A DNA stretch of 64,000 bases from Cruorifilaria tuberocauda (Eukaryota; Nematoda; Chromadorea; Rhabditida; Onchocercidae), in contig JABVXU010000025.1 of the NCBI GenBank assembly GCA_013365365.1, positions 186,001 through 250,000 on the forward strand. The letters are read 5' to 3'. Positions 1-10,690 of this stretch are shown piece by piece (positions within the stretch are counted from its first letter, which is position 1; each line of letters begins with the position of its first letter). A program made the position numbers and the translations under genes. The notes below the pieces were generated by a model. That model worked only from the letters and a program-made list of their open reading frames with translations. It searched no databases and had not been told where the DNA came from.

Positions 1-1852
1 CATAGTCTGGAATTCAAATTTGCAAATGTCGATACGAAGCGAAAGCTTTAATCATTTTTAAAATTAAACTTTCAAACATCAAAGCGTTTGTTAAACGGTC
101 CTTGGCAAGAGAAGTGAAAGTCATCTTGACAAAATATTTCTTATTTTAGGCATATCTAGACTTCAAAGAAATCCATAATACCTCTAAACCAATATTATCA
201 AGAACTGTTTCGCTATCGTCATGCTTGTAAAATATTTTATTGGTTAAGATATCGTCACTAATAAATTGATTTATTGGTTGGCCGTATTTTAATAATTGTC
301 CATGTTTTGGTGGTTCCAATAGCCTGGAACAATAAATAGCACATGATAACAGTTTAATAAGGAAGTGAGTAAAAAAAACTGGTTCGGAATTAATCAATTA
401 AGTGAAACAAGACAACTGTTTGAAAAAACATTTTCACTTACTCGGAAACTAAGACTGCAAGAAAATTTGATTCCATGAAAGAATAATAATGAAGAAATGA
501 ATTCAGAAGAAAGAATTCATAAAATACATTATATTAAGGTAACCTGATAAATTTCCATTGCAAATACTCCACCTCATCCTTTCCCTCTTCCTCTTATGAA
601 TATAACATTACCTGAAGAGCAGATCTCCTTTAGTCATGCTCCCATGATGATATCTTGAGAAGACTTGAATATTCCACCTTTGTATCGGTGCAGCTGCTCC
701 CTCATTCACAACTAGTGGTTGCGTAAAATACAGTGGCTCCGCATAATGTGACGGAGTACGTGTCCCATCTGCTTGTTCATTTCCGTTCTCTTCCTGTTGT
801 GACTTTTCATCGGTGCTAAATATTTTTAAAATTTCTATCAAATTGATAGGATTCAATGTCATTTAAGCAGCTTTGATATTGCTTCGCTCTACATCAGATG
901 AATATCTTTGGTGTGGCTTAATGAGCACTCTTTCTTTCCTCTCGCATTTATCAGTGATAAACGAAACAGTTGAACTGACCCGCACCATCGATCTAATAAG
1001 ATTTCCCCACCAATAGTGACATTTTCTATACAACCATTAAAGTACCATTCTTGACTTCTCTTTGTACCACCAATTTGTATTTCTGAAACGTGACTTTTCA
1101 ATTTAGTCTTTGCAACCGATCAGTACAGTTTGAATTATACAAAAGCTACTTGGCAAGAGCAAAGTAAAAAATTTTAGCAATGCCTTATCATTCTTGCATT
1201 TCTATCAATTCCTCTTGTAAATTCTTTAAGGGAATCCATCCATCGATAAAATAGTTCCTCGTCAGCAATATTGTTCATTATGATTTCCTGTTATATGGAA
1301 ATCGAAATATGTTTCTCTCTAATTCAGTTTTAAAAGCACTTTCTATAGTGCGATGATGTACACTAGTATTCATCAACTATTACTACACATCGACAAAAAT
1401 ACATTATCTGACTGACTCTGCTAATTAGTGATAATAATGATAAGGAATACAATAGTGTGATTGAGACTGTAATTTCATAACTTACTTAATTGAGAGTTTC
1501 GTCGACACAGTGACGGTGATAGCATCGTTTTTGATATATTATTATTCATTGTGATTCTCAGCGAAATATCATTGGAACATTTGATATTTAATGTATTAAC
1601 ACTGTTATTATCAAGTGAAGCAATCAGCAGAGAATCGATGAACAAGTTTCCATTTTGTTCGGAAATCGTTAAATTTTTATTTTGTGACAATATATGCATA
1701 ATAAAATGCCTTTCAGAATTTACACTTCCGGGAACCAAATCCGAATTTTGATTCGACATTTCCGACACACTTGACAGTGCCATCCGAGCAGTAATATCCA
1801 ACCTTAGGGTTGAAACGAGCAAAGATATGGGCAACGATAATAATATAGTCAT
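1..1852 (-). CDS. CSPG4-like (NG2/kon-tiki) transmembrane proteoglycan, 5' exons only, runs off the left edge
   Basis: Four exons join in phase on the minus strand: 1852-1486, 1082-893, 815-612 and 323-182. A further acceptor (TTCCAG) at 10-7 suggests another exon from position 6 outwards. Exon 1 opens with a hydrophobic signal peptide (MTILLSLPISLLVSTLRL) followed by half of a laminin-G domain. Exon 2 completes it with the typical LamG end EWYFNGCIENVTIGGE. Exon 3 carries the linker and the start of a CSPG repeat (PLVVNEGAAAPIQRW). Exon 4 is a textbook CSPG repeat core: LLEPPKHGQLLKYGQ, then FISDDILTNKIFYKHDDSET. LamG followed by CSPG repeats is the order in CSPG4/NG2 and Drosophila kon-tiki, large cell-surface proteoglycans in adhesion and muscle attachment. 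The donor after exon 2 (GTAGAG) is weak, and the start is the first ATG in frame, so an earlier exon is possible. Most of the protein lies outside the window. Confidence 0.72.
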
Positions 1853-3870
1853 TATGAAGAATGGAATCTTTTCAAAAAGAAAATGATGTCCATTTTTCTT
1901 TCTCTTCCCGAAGACATCTGACCATAGCAGAAACAACTGTTGACATTGTCTGTTAAATTAGCAACAAATCTTGTTCCGATGATCAATCTTAGTGTTCACA
2001 GAAAATGAGAGTCTTCAATCAATCGTTGTGATGATTAGCTTTTGCATTCATGAAAAATAGCATTAAATCATTTCTGCAATTCTGATGTTTTTGTAATCTC
2101 AATCAAAGTATTTTGACGTATATAGTTGAAATACATTTTCGAAATAATATTTTAAATTGGTTTAAAGACAAAAGACAGAGCCAACAAAAGCAGTGCTCAA
2201 GGAAGAAAATCATTGTTTACAGCACAGTCATCGATATTAAATTAGCAGCACTTATCACCGTTCTTCTTTCAGCAGGTAAAAAATGTTTAAGTATATTTCT
2301 CTCGAGTATTTCTTGAAGATATTACGGAACTCGAGCTAAAAAAATAAATAAAAGCTTGCAATATCACTTCCAAAATCTAAACTTACTTAAAATATCAAGC
2401 AAATCATGTAAAATTAATTAGCCAGTGAAACAAGGCAGCGATTCATCTACAGTTTGAACAATAATGATTTAAAAAAGGCATTCGGACGAATTCATCATTA
2501 TCCGTTTCCGGAATGCAAGTTCAGTTGTTCGTTCGGAAACCAGTATTGCGATATGAGTTTAATTGCTATGTACTATATTATATAAATAATAATCTCCTTT
2601 TAGAAGGCTGATAAACAAAAAAGAGAAGAATCAAAGCCTCTTACCATAGCCTAGCATGAATGACTTTATCATTTCTCCCACATATCTCAAGAAGAAATTT
2701 TGGCTGAAGAAGCAAATTTTCAGAAAAAAGTAGAAAGCAGAATTTACTAAAGTTTACGGTACTATAATTGGCACAATTTATTTATTACTCCAACCTAATG
2801 TAAAAACAGTAAATATCCGTGTGTTATACTTCCGGTGCTTATTATCAAAAAATCTGCCTGCTGATTCACTCCAAAAAATGATTAGAAGAAAATTTTAAAA
2901 CTCTAACAAAATGAAAAAGGTATGAAATTTGGAAAAGTTGATCGACTGATTTTCTCTCTAATAGCCGTAGAAAATAAATAAGGATAAATAGTATTTCAGG
3001 ATTCAAACACAACTCTACTTGACAGGTGGCGGAAAGGGAAATACTCCATTGTTGGAGTATCACTTTCAACAGTATTTCTTATTGGATTAAGAAGGAAAAG
3101 GTAAAAGGAAGAGTATTTATTCATAAATAATTCATTTGCACCATTTTTCACCGAAAACCGCACTATCAATCCTTCAACCGCTAAACAGATTGTCCGAAAC
3201 GTTTTCAATAATCTCTGCGATATGAGCGAGGAATAAAAGTTGATGATGATATGAAAATTACTATTAACAAAACGGTACTTACGCCATTTAAGTGAATATT
3301 GCTGAATTCCCTTGAATAAGACGATTCTCTTTCTTTGGAATGACAAATTTAGATGTGATTTCTTCGACTCTAAAGATGAAGGGAGTTTGAAAATGGAAGC
3401 AAAGTGAAAAAAGGATTAGAGGATGATGAGAGGAAGTGGATATGATTGTTGAGACGGTGAGGAAGTTGATAGTTGTGGTGATGGTAACATGTGGTGGTGG
3501 AAACAAATTGTTACCTCTGCTCTCGTGCACCACGAGACCGATCCTCCAACCGAGTGGTGAGGTGAAGTGATCGGTGAGTGCGTCCCTCACTTAGCACTCA
3601 CACCAATTGCTCATCGTCGAGTGGATGCTGGATGGATCATATCATATCATATTATCCATTCATTCCTTTCTTTCGATCATTCGAGTGAAAATGATAACAA
3701 AGAAGCAAATTTATCTGCTCAAGAGTTCATCTCTTCTCTTTTTGGCCAAATTTTCCTTCATTTCAACATTTCTTTTTCCATTCTGCTCCACTTGATCATT
3801 GCTTATCTAATCTGTCATATTGAACAAAGCATTCAAGTTTGGAAGCGAAATTACGTTGAGAACAGAGAAA
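1853..3870. other. intergenic stretch, no gene seen
   Basis: This AT-rich stretch separates the start of the minus-strand proteoglycan gene from the plus-strand sHSP remnant. The open frames in it are short, lack family signatures and are not linked by convincing splice sites. A short GC-richer patch at about 3480-3620 contains small inverted repeats (GAGTGC...GCACTC) but nothing assignable. Confidence 0.5.
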
Positions 3871-3936
3871 GAATATTCGAGAACGGAGTGGAATATTCCG
3901 GATGGTTTTCAGTAATCCTACTCGGAAAATTATATT
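3871..3936 (+). promoter_or_regulatory. heat-shock element array and TATA-like box upstream of the sHSP pseudogene
   Basis: Positions 3871-3883 read GAATATTCGAGAA, a perfect GAAnnTTCnnGAA trimer as bound by HSF-1. A second palindrome, GAATATTCC, lies at 3891-3899. A TATA-like TATATTATT starts at 3931, about 60 bases before the pseudogene ATG at 3992. This is the expected spacing for a heat-inducible small HSP promoter. The sequence is seen directly; HSF-1 binding and activity are inferred. Confidence 0.65.
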
Positions 3937-3991
3937 ATTTAACTCTCTCACTTAACTGGATTACTCTGTTATCTTTTCTCTCCCATTCAAG

Positions 3992-4378
3992 ATGGCACAA
4001 GTTACCTATTGCGGACGAGATACTAGGTTGAATTGGTGGTGGATCGATTATTGGAGGATTTTGAGGACTGACTTGAACCATTTCTGGGTGACATTGCAGG
4101 TGAGAGCTCTTTCGCAGCCTTCCCTTTAGGAGGTCATTGAAGACAAGGATAACTTTGACATCCAGCTGGATGTTAACCGTTTTCAACCGGAAGAACTGTC
4201 GATAAAGAAACAAGATGGGAAACTGTTCGTGGAAGGTCACCATGAGTAGCGAAATGATCAGCATTATTGCATGAAACGACACTTCATCCGGAAGTATACC
4301 ATTCTCAAAACCCTCCTGCAATAAACTTTGAAATCACAGTTATCCCATCGAGGAATTCTCCGAATAACTAATAGCTAA
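3992..4378 (+). pseudogene. small heat-shock protein (alpha-crystallin family) pseudogene
   Basis: From ATG 3992 the frame reads MAQVTYCGRDTRLNWWWIDY, resembling the aromatic N-terminus of nematode sHSPs such as SIP-1. From 4130 comes the alpha-crystallin domain (EDKDNFDIQLDVNRFQPEEL, then KLFVEGHHE). It is broken in at least two ways. An in-frame TAG lies at 4247-4249 inside the domain; after it, family sequence resumes (MKRHFIRKYTI). A frameshift near 4318-4327 follows, and the C-terminal part continues in another frame (LKSQLSHRGILRI) to TAA at 4376-4378. A TAG at 4127-4129 would be removed if the 30 bases 4100-4129 (GTGAGA...CTTTAG) are a shortened intron. An active protein would be a cytosolic chaperone; no intact product is possible here. 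Reading the TAG through would still leave the frameshift. Confidence 0.85.
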
Positions 4379-6061
4379 GAAGTAAGCTGTTGAAGAAAAC
4401 TCATTATTTAAAAATATTCCAATTCAATTTTGCCTGACAAAAAAGGAGTTGGCTATCATCATCACATTCAGATTAGCCAGCTATTTTATCAAAAATTTTA
4501 TTAATTTTGTATCGTTTATTTGTGCAGTATTCCATCACTGTGATTAATTATTCAAAAGTAGCAGCATAATGTTATCCCGACAATTTAAATTTTAATAAAT
4601 TTCTTTTTGAATTCATTTAAAAAAAATGGAATAAATAATCATGTCCTCTGAATCGTCTTCTCATGTTGAGAAACGGTTTATTTTGTTCTCGCGGTGAAGT
4701 GAATTTTGAAAAATCCTTGAATTCAGAAGGGAAGTGTAAAATATCTTTCTGACATATCACAACCAAATGTTCCATTATTTTTAGCCATTCTCAATGTCGA
4801 TAAGGGATATCAATGGATACCACCTTCCGGAAATTGTCCCAGTCATATTCATACGAGAAAGTCTGTTCACTGAGCTACGCATATCTACTCATAATTACAA
4901 TTAATGATTACAAAGTGGTGCACACATAAAATAGGTCTTCTTTGCTATATCACAATACTTATTACGTCTACTTATCATCATCACGAAGTACACAATCTCC
5001 TCATATCAACTTCGTTATGAGACCATTGCTAGAATGGCATATGGCCGGTAGATGCTTGCGGGGGAAAAAGGAAAATGCATTAATTTGGAAGAAGAATGTG
5101 TTGTTCAGGAAAACCAGAGGTTCATATGCACAAAATGCAATGAATAATAGTTAGCAGACGTAGTAGAAGCTGCGGATAGTCTCGAACGAGTGATATGATA
5201 TGTCTTCATATGTTGCTCTGCAAATGAGCAAATATGTGACACAGATGATGAGAAAGAAAAGTTTTTAATTGAAGCTGATTCTTTGCAGTCATTCTCATCT
5301 TGCTTTTCTTCATTTTCTATGTGAAGGAATATTTCGAAATTAAAATGAGTGTTGTGGCATTATTGCTTTCATAGTTATTCCGCCTAACTGTTCAAGATTT
5401 ATTACAACAAAAAAATATAAATGTGCGAGATTTGTTACAACTAGAGGAATAAAAGAACAATAATTAATGAGGAATACAGAGGCATCACATTTGCAAAACA
5501 GTTATATATGCATCATGTATTAAGTTCCACATGTATTAGAGCACATACACTGGAAAAATATTGCCCATACAACTCCTAATTAATACTACTGTTATAAATA
5601 TATATTTCTCCAATTTAAGTCTCATATTATGTTTTCCGCGATTGTGTAAAAAATTATAGCATTTCAGCCAACCAAATTAACTAAAAGACAACTTTTCTAT
5701 TGATCGCCGTATTGATTATATCTAATAATGCAATGCAAAAAAGAAAATTACGGTTATATCAGCAATTTGCATGAACCGAATGAATTCGCAACTTTATAAT
5801 ATTTCTGTTTCCTGTTTCCACAAATAAAATACTTCGATTTAAGGCAAGAGGAAGAATTTTTACTGGAACAGTAATGAAATACTTTTAAGGTAATTTAACA
5901 TTATGAAAAATGAAATCAGCATGAAAGAGAAAAAAGTAAAGACGGATATGCAGAGGAATAATCTTAAAGACAGATGATGAAATACAAGTCTTTTACAACA
6001 GGCACCAATTACTCTTTTCACCCAATTTACGACCAATAAGTTTCCATAAAAGAAACCAATC
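4379..6061. other. intergenic stretch, no gene seen
   Basis: AT-rich sequence between the sHSP remnant and the 3' end of the glutathione peroxidase gene. Open frames such as 4942-5154 have no family features. Nothing else was recognised. Confidence 0.45.
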
Positions 6062-9000
6062 TCACTTCTTAAGTAGCTCATCGATGTCTTTCATTATATT
6101 TTTGGGTGAAGTTGTTGGTGCGTAACGCTTCACCTGAAACATTTCGCTGCAGTGAATATACAATTCATATAGAAAATGAGTTCTCCCATTAAAGAAATCT
6201 TAAAAAACAAATATTCTGACGTCTTAAATAATATATTCATATTACAGAGTAATAATTGAGACATTCATTTTATTTTACAAAAAAAATTTTCGGCCCTTTT
6301 CTGTAAGACATATTGTTCTTCCGATTTCTTGCATATTTGTTTGGATTAATGTTTTAGTTTTAGAAAGTAATCAAGTAATCATTTTGAAAATAACAACTAG
6401 AATCGACAGACTATTATCTTTCTGAATGTATAGGAACAGCTACAAGGGATGGATGGAAAGTGTAGCATACAACAGAATAAAACGCATGAAAATGTCCACA
6501 TATAAAACTTATAGCTTCCAGTCGTAGAGAAACGACATTACGCTTGAAATTAAGACTGTTTCAATGATTATAACCATGGTTAAGGACCACCAATTCTTAA
6601 TCTTACATTAACGGTATCCCTGATATGAAGACAATGAGTAATGAAATTCTCTAAAAATTAAGGCAAGTTAGGCTTTGTTAATTGTCCAACCTAACTGCAA
6701 AAAAAAAACAATCATAAATCAACTCTTAGTTTAAGAATTACATATTTTTCAGGAGCTAAATGATCAAAAATCCATTATACCAACCGGATGTCCTTCCCGG
6801 TCAATTAGAAATTTTGTGAAATTCCACTTTATATTATCACCAAACAATCCGCCCTTTTCATGCTTCAGGAAATTGAACAATGGTGCTGCATTTTTACCAT
6901 TGACATCAATTTTGCCATATAAATCGGGTTCGAAATGAAATTTTTCAGCAACAAAATTTTTCACTTCCAATTCGCACTTTGGTTCCTGAATATATTAAGT
7001 TATTGCTTTTGCAGTTGATTTCTGCAGTAGATTGCTTTTATTTTAGTTTTCGCTAGCAGCAAACATTTTATTCTGTATAACTGCATCATACGTGGCACAT
7101 TTTAGATTGACCTAATTAAGAAAATATTTTCATTCTATCAACCAACCAAATTTTCAAAAAAGACCAGAGATACCGACATCAACTAATTTTTCACTTTTGA
7201 TCTATAACATAACAACTAAACGATAATTCTAAGAAATTAAGAAATATTAAATATTTAAAACTAACCAACTGATTGATTAAGTAACAAAGATGGCACATTA
7301 GATATTATCTTTAATATCTCTTATTCCAATGGTACAATGCATTAAAAATGAGAAAATAATTTAAATATATAGGACAAACGCATGTTGAGCGATATTCTCA
7401 TTTTTCTTTATTATTTCTGTTACCTTCATTGAAAATTCAATAATCTTCGCTTTTCTTTTGACATTAAATACATTAACTTCATATTCAAAAGTAAATCAAC
7501 TTTTGGAAGGATATGACTAAGTTGGTTCGCATTAGACTTACTGATTAACTTGCCACTGATACCAAATTATCCTGTCATTCTTTAAATTGCGAAAATACGA
7601 GAAATAGGACTATAAAATTTTATCTACTTCACATGTTACAAAATCATTAATGAAACAACTACAAATTTTCGAAAAAACGAACCTGTCCACCAAATTGATT
7701 ACACGGAAAGGCTGCTACTGCTAAACCTTTATCCTTATAGTGTTCCATCAGTTCCTTGAGTTCGGTATAATTGGTATTCGTCAAGCCACACTGCGATGCA
7801 ACATTTACAATTATCACTGGTTTACCCCTGTCACACCCATAATTATTAAGATTAATACACAAAGTCGAATAATGAAGACGGTTAACGATTGGCGTTAAGT
7901 TATAAAACTAGCGTAGAGACAATCCATTTCTTCAGGCAATACTAAACCAGCCTGATCGCATCACCAAAAAAGCTCTGTCAGTCCTTATTCAATCTGCCCA
8001 ATTTAGTTCGTTAGTAAATTAATCTGTACCAACTAAAATATTAATAGCTAATCGGGAATTATTTGTAATAATTTGAACAATAATTATTTCAATGAGTTCA
8101 GATTCCAGTTCCTCTGTTTCAAATAAAACAATCGACAAAATTAATTTTAAACTTAACTCTGAATAATTTCCTTAACTTATAATCGCTGTCCTTTCTACAT
8201 TTTTATTAAATTATTTGTGGCATTTGTTTTAATGAAAACTGAACTACTGATTCCTTTCGACAAATATCAACACCTATTCTTTAAATATCGATCATTATAT
8301 AACTTGTTAATATATTATTTCATGCCAAAAAAACCTACTGATTTATTGAAATGAGCGAGTAATTTTTGGCCTATTATGCAATCCATTTAGAATAGTATGG
8401 TCAAAATAATTTTCATTCATAAAGATTTCGAAAGAGAGAACAAATTAATTCATTTACAAACCGGTATTTTTCCAATGAAATATCTTTTCCATTTGCATCC
8501 TTTACCGTGAAATCATAAATTGTTGTTGCTGAAGACATCTTCACAAGCGATCGATTACTATTAGTAACAGTGATCCGGAATACTGCAAAAGATATACATA
8601 AGAAATGAAAGAGATTGAACTACTTAGTCGCAAAACATTCAATGAGAATAGCAAAGTTAAAAGATGAATTATGCAACAGATTTAATCACTGACAAGTTGC
8701 AAAAACAATCAATAATGATCTTAAAATTCATTTCTACATTAATGATCTAACAGTATTCTGAATATCGTCATCAAAAATGAAATATGCTACATCAACCACA
8801 ATAATTGCAAAAAGAACGAATATAAATTTCTTTGAAAGGGGATATATGATAGGAAAGATTAGTTCAATTAAAAGTTCTCATTATAGATATGTCTTTTCAA
8901 TAATAAATAGATAATAAAAAATAATATGCCTATTAGTTCTCAGAGTGAAATGATAAGTTGGAAAAGATGGTCGATTGGCACAAATTATCAAGCGTTAAAT

Positions 9001-9154
9001 CAGTGTTTACATAAATCGTCATCTTCTTTCAATCATGATTCACCCCTGTATGTATTTTTATTATTACACTAGGAAATTACTAGAAATAGAAATTCTTTTT
9101 CATACCTGCCATGGCATTAGTACCCATCTCTTGAAATAATCGTTTAGCTTGCAT
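6062..9154 (-). CDS. gpx: glutathione peroxidase, cysteine type, with a possible mitochondrial N-terminal exon
   Basis: Reduces hydrogen and lipid hydroperoxides. Five minus-strand exons join in phase: 9154-9106, 8582-8462, 7827-7683, 6985-6785 and 6133-6062 (stop TGA 6064-6062), giving 195 aa from ATG 9154 or 164 aa from ATG 8538. The short form matches the usual 163-aa nematode GPX-1/2 length. Catalytic residues are present: peroxidatic Cys70 in VASQCGLTN (codon TGT, not selenocysteine TGA), Gln101 in NQFGGQ, and Trp159-Asn160 in KWNFTKF (long-form numbering). The first exon adds a basic leader ([16 protein letters not shown], continuing [15 protein letters not shown]) that looks like a mitochondrial targeting peptide. 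This exon has an acceptor-like GATTCAG just upstream, and exon 2 has TTTTGCAG at 8583, so trans-splicing at either site could choose the start. The exons from 8538 on are very secure; the leader exon is less so. A decayed copy lies immediately upstream. Confidence 0.9.
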
Positions 9155-9645
9155 AGCTAACTGAATCAAATCATATTGACATAATAAAGTGAAAAAACCA
9201 TTTCATCCATTATAAAATTTCGCCTTTTTAATTTTTGGTGCGATGAAATACCTTTAAGATATCAACCAAATTAAATCAACCACAATAAGTGCCAGATTCC
9301 TTTACTGCTACAGTAAGACAAAAGATATCACTGATTGTAGAATTTTGCTTTATGATCTTTAATAAGAGTATGAGCTAATCAACCCATATAAATGAACCAG
9401 ATTACGTATTACAAATAAAATAAGCAAAGTAATAAAGCAGAAACTGGAAAGGTTAAATTGAATAAGAAAGAAAAAGTCAGCACTAACTTTCTTTTATTCT
9501 ACATCATAATAAAGGAGAAAATTTGGTACCCAAGATGAATATTGTGAAAATATTTGGAGAGTAAGAAATATAATTAATGACCAAGGTCATGAAAATGAGC
9601 ACCATAAATAAAGCCTGATATACGGGAATGACAAAAGTAAGACGA

Positions 9646-10690
9646 TTACAGTCTTCCACGGCTATTTACTGCATTCATCAGTGATTCTATATCACGCTTT
9701 ATTGCCATTGGTGAGACAGTAGGTGCATAACGTTTCACCTAAAATATTTTGGAATTATTATCCGGGGAAAAAACTTGAAAACCTCGGATCACATCAGGTG
9801 CTTGAAAATTTTTGACTTTTGGCTTGGTCGTAAGTACCAAAATTCATAATCACAACGCATTTTGTTATAGATATCAGATTCATAGTAGTATTCTTCTTTC
9901 ACAATTTTTTGATATCAGCTCCTGGCTCCTGCGATAAAAACCATTGCCCATAATTGTTTTCTCTTGCTTGCTATGATAACTAAACAAATGCACAAATAAA
10001 ATTCTTTACTAGGTATTGTTAACTCAATAAATGCATAACCATTAAACAAAAAATCTCACGCATCCACATAAAACTCTAAAACGTATGAAGGTAAAACTTA
10101 AGTGAATATTTCGGTCTGATATGGAAAATTCATAAGAGGGTGAAATAGACGGTTTTAAAAAGGATTAAAAAAAATTAAAAAGCAATTATATAATCATTTG
10201 AACCACCTAAGTCAAATGTCACCAAAGACTACTTCTCTATTTTTACTGAATTAAATGAAAAAGAAATCATACCTACAACCAAACTGAATGTATGTGAATG
10301 CAACAACGGCGAGTCTTTCATCACTGCAAAATTTCTGCACTGCATCAACTCTCTGTAAATGGTGCCAGTAGATTGCAATGGGATGCAATATTAACGATTA
10401 CAATTGGCTTCTCCCTGCAATACGCGCAAATAGCAAGAAGGAAAGAGAAAACATGCTGTGAATATCTCCAACAAAGAACACAACAAAAAATTTTGCTGAA
10501 TTTGTTACGTGATTTTTAGGAATTCTTCATTTCAAATACAACTTTCAAGGATGAAATGCTCCCTCTTCTTTTATTTGCCGCTGGAAAAATGGAGAACTGA
10601 TGTACAAGTAAAGCAACCTATATTTATCCAATCTCACATCCTTATAACCAATGCCTTTCACTGTAAAATCATTACCGCTTCTGATGTGGA
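9646..10690 (-). pseudogene. tandem glutathione peroxidase copy, decayed
   Basis: All four core exons of the neighbouring gene can be recognised in the same order. About 10690-10618 gives NDFTVKGIGYKDVRLDKYR with a donor. At 10414-10272, KPIVIVNIASHCN is followed by two frame changes before ERLAVVAFTYIQFG. At 9928 downwards, EPGADIKK breaks after an A-run into KEEYYYESDIYNK and then loses the active-site WNFTKF segment. At 9738-9646, VKRYAPTVSPMAIKRDIESL ends at TAA 9648-9646. The first exon has no convincing ATG. The Pro-Cys of FPCNQFG is replaced by Thr-Tyr. Splice acceptors are still recognisable, so the copy arose by genomic tandem duplication rather than from a cDNA. The last exon is intact. 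Confidence 0.82.

Noticed and set aside
3567..4031. 154-codon plus-strand open frame over the sHSP promoter
   Set aside because: It overlaps the heat-shock elements and the start of the sHSP remnant in another frame, has no motif and is rich in residues expected from AT-rich chance sequence.
7683..7827. Selenocysteine form of glutathione peroxidase
   Set aside because: The catalytic codon is TGT, so a SECIS element is not needed and none was sought further.
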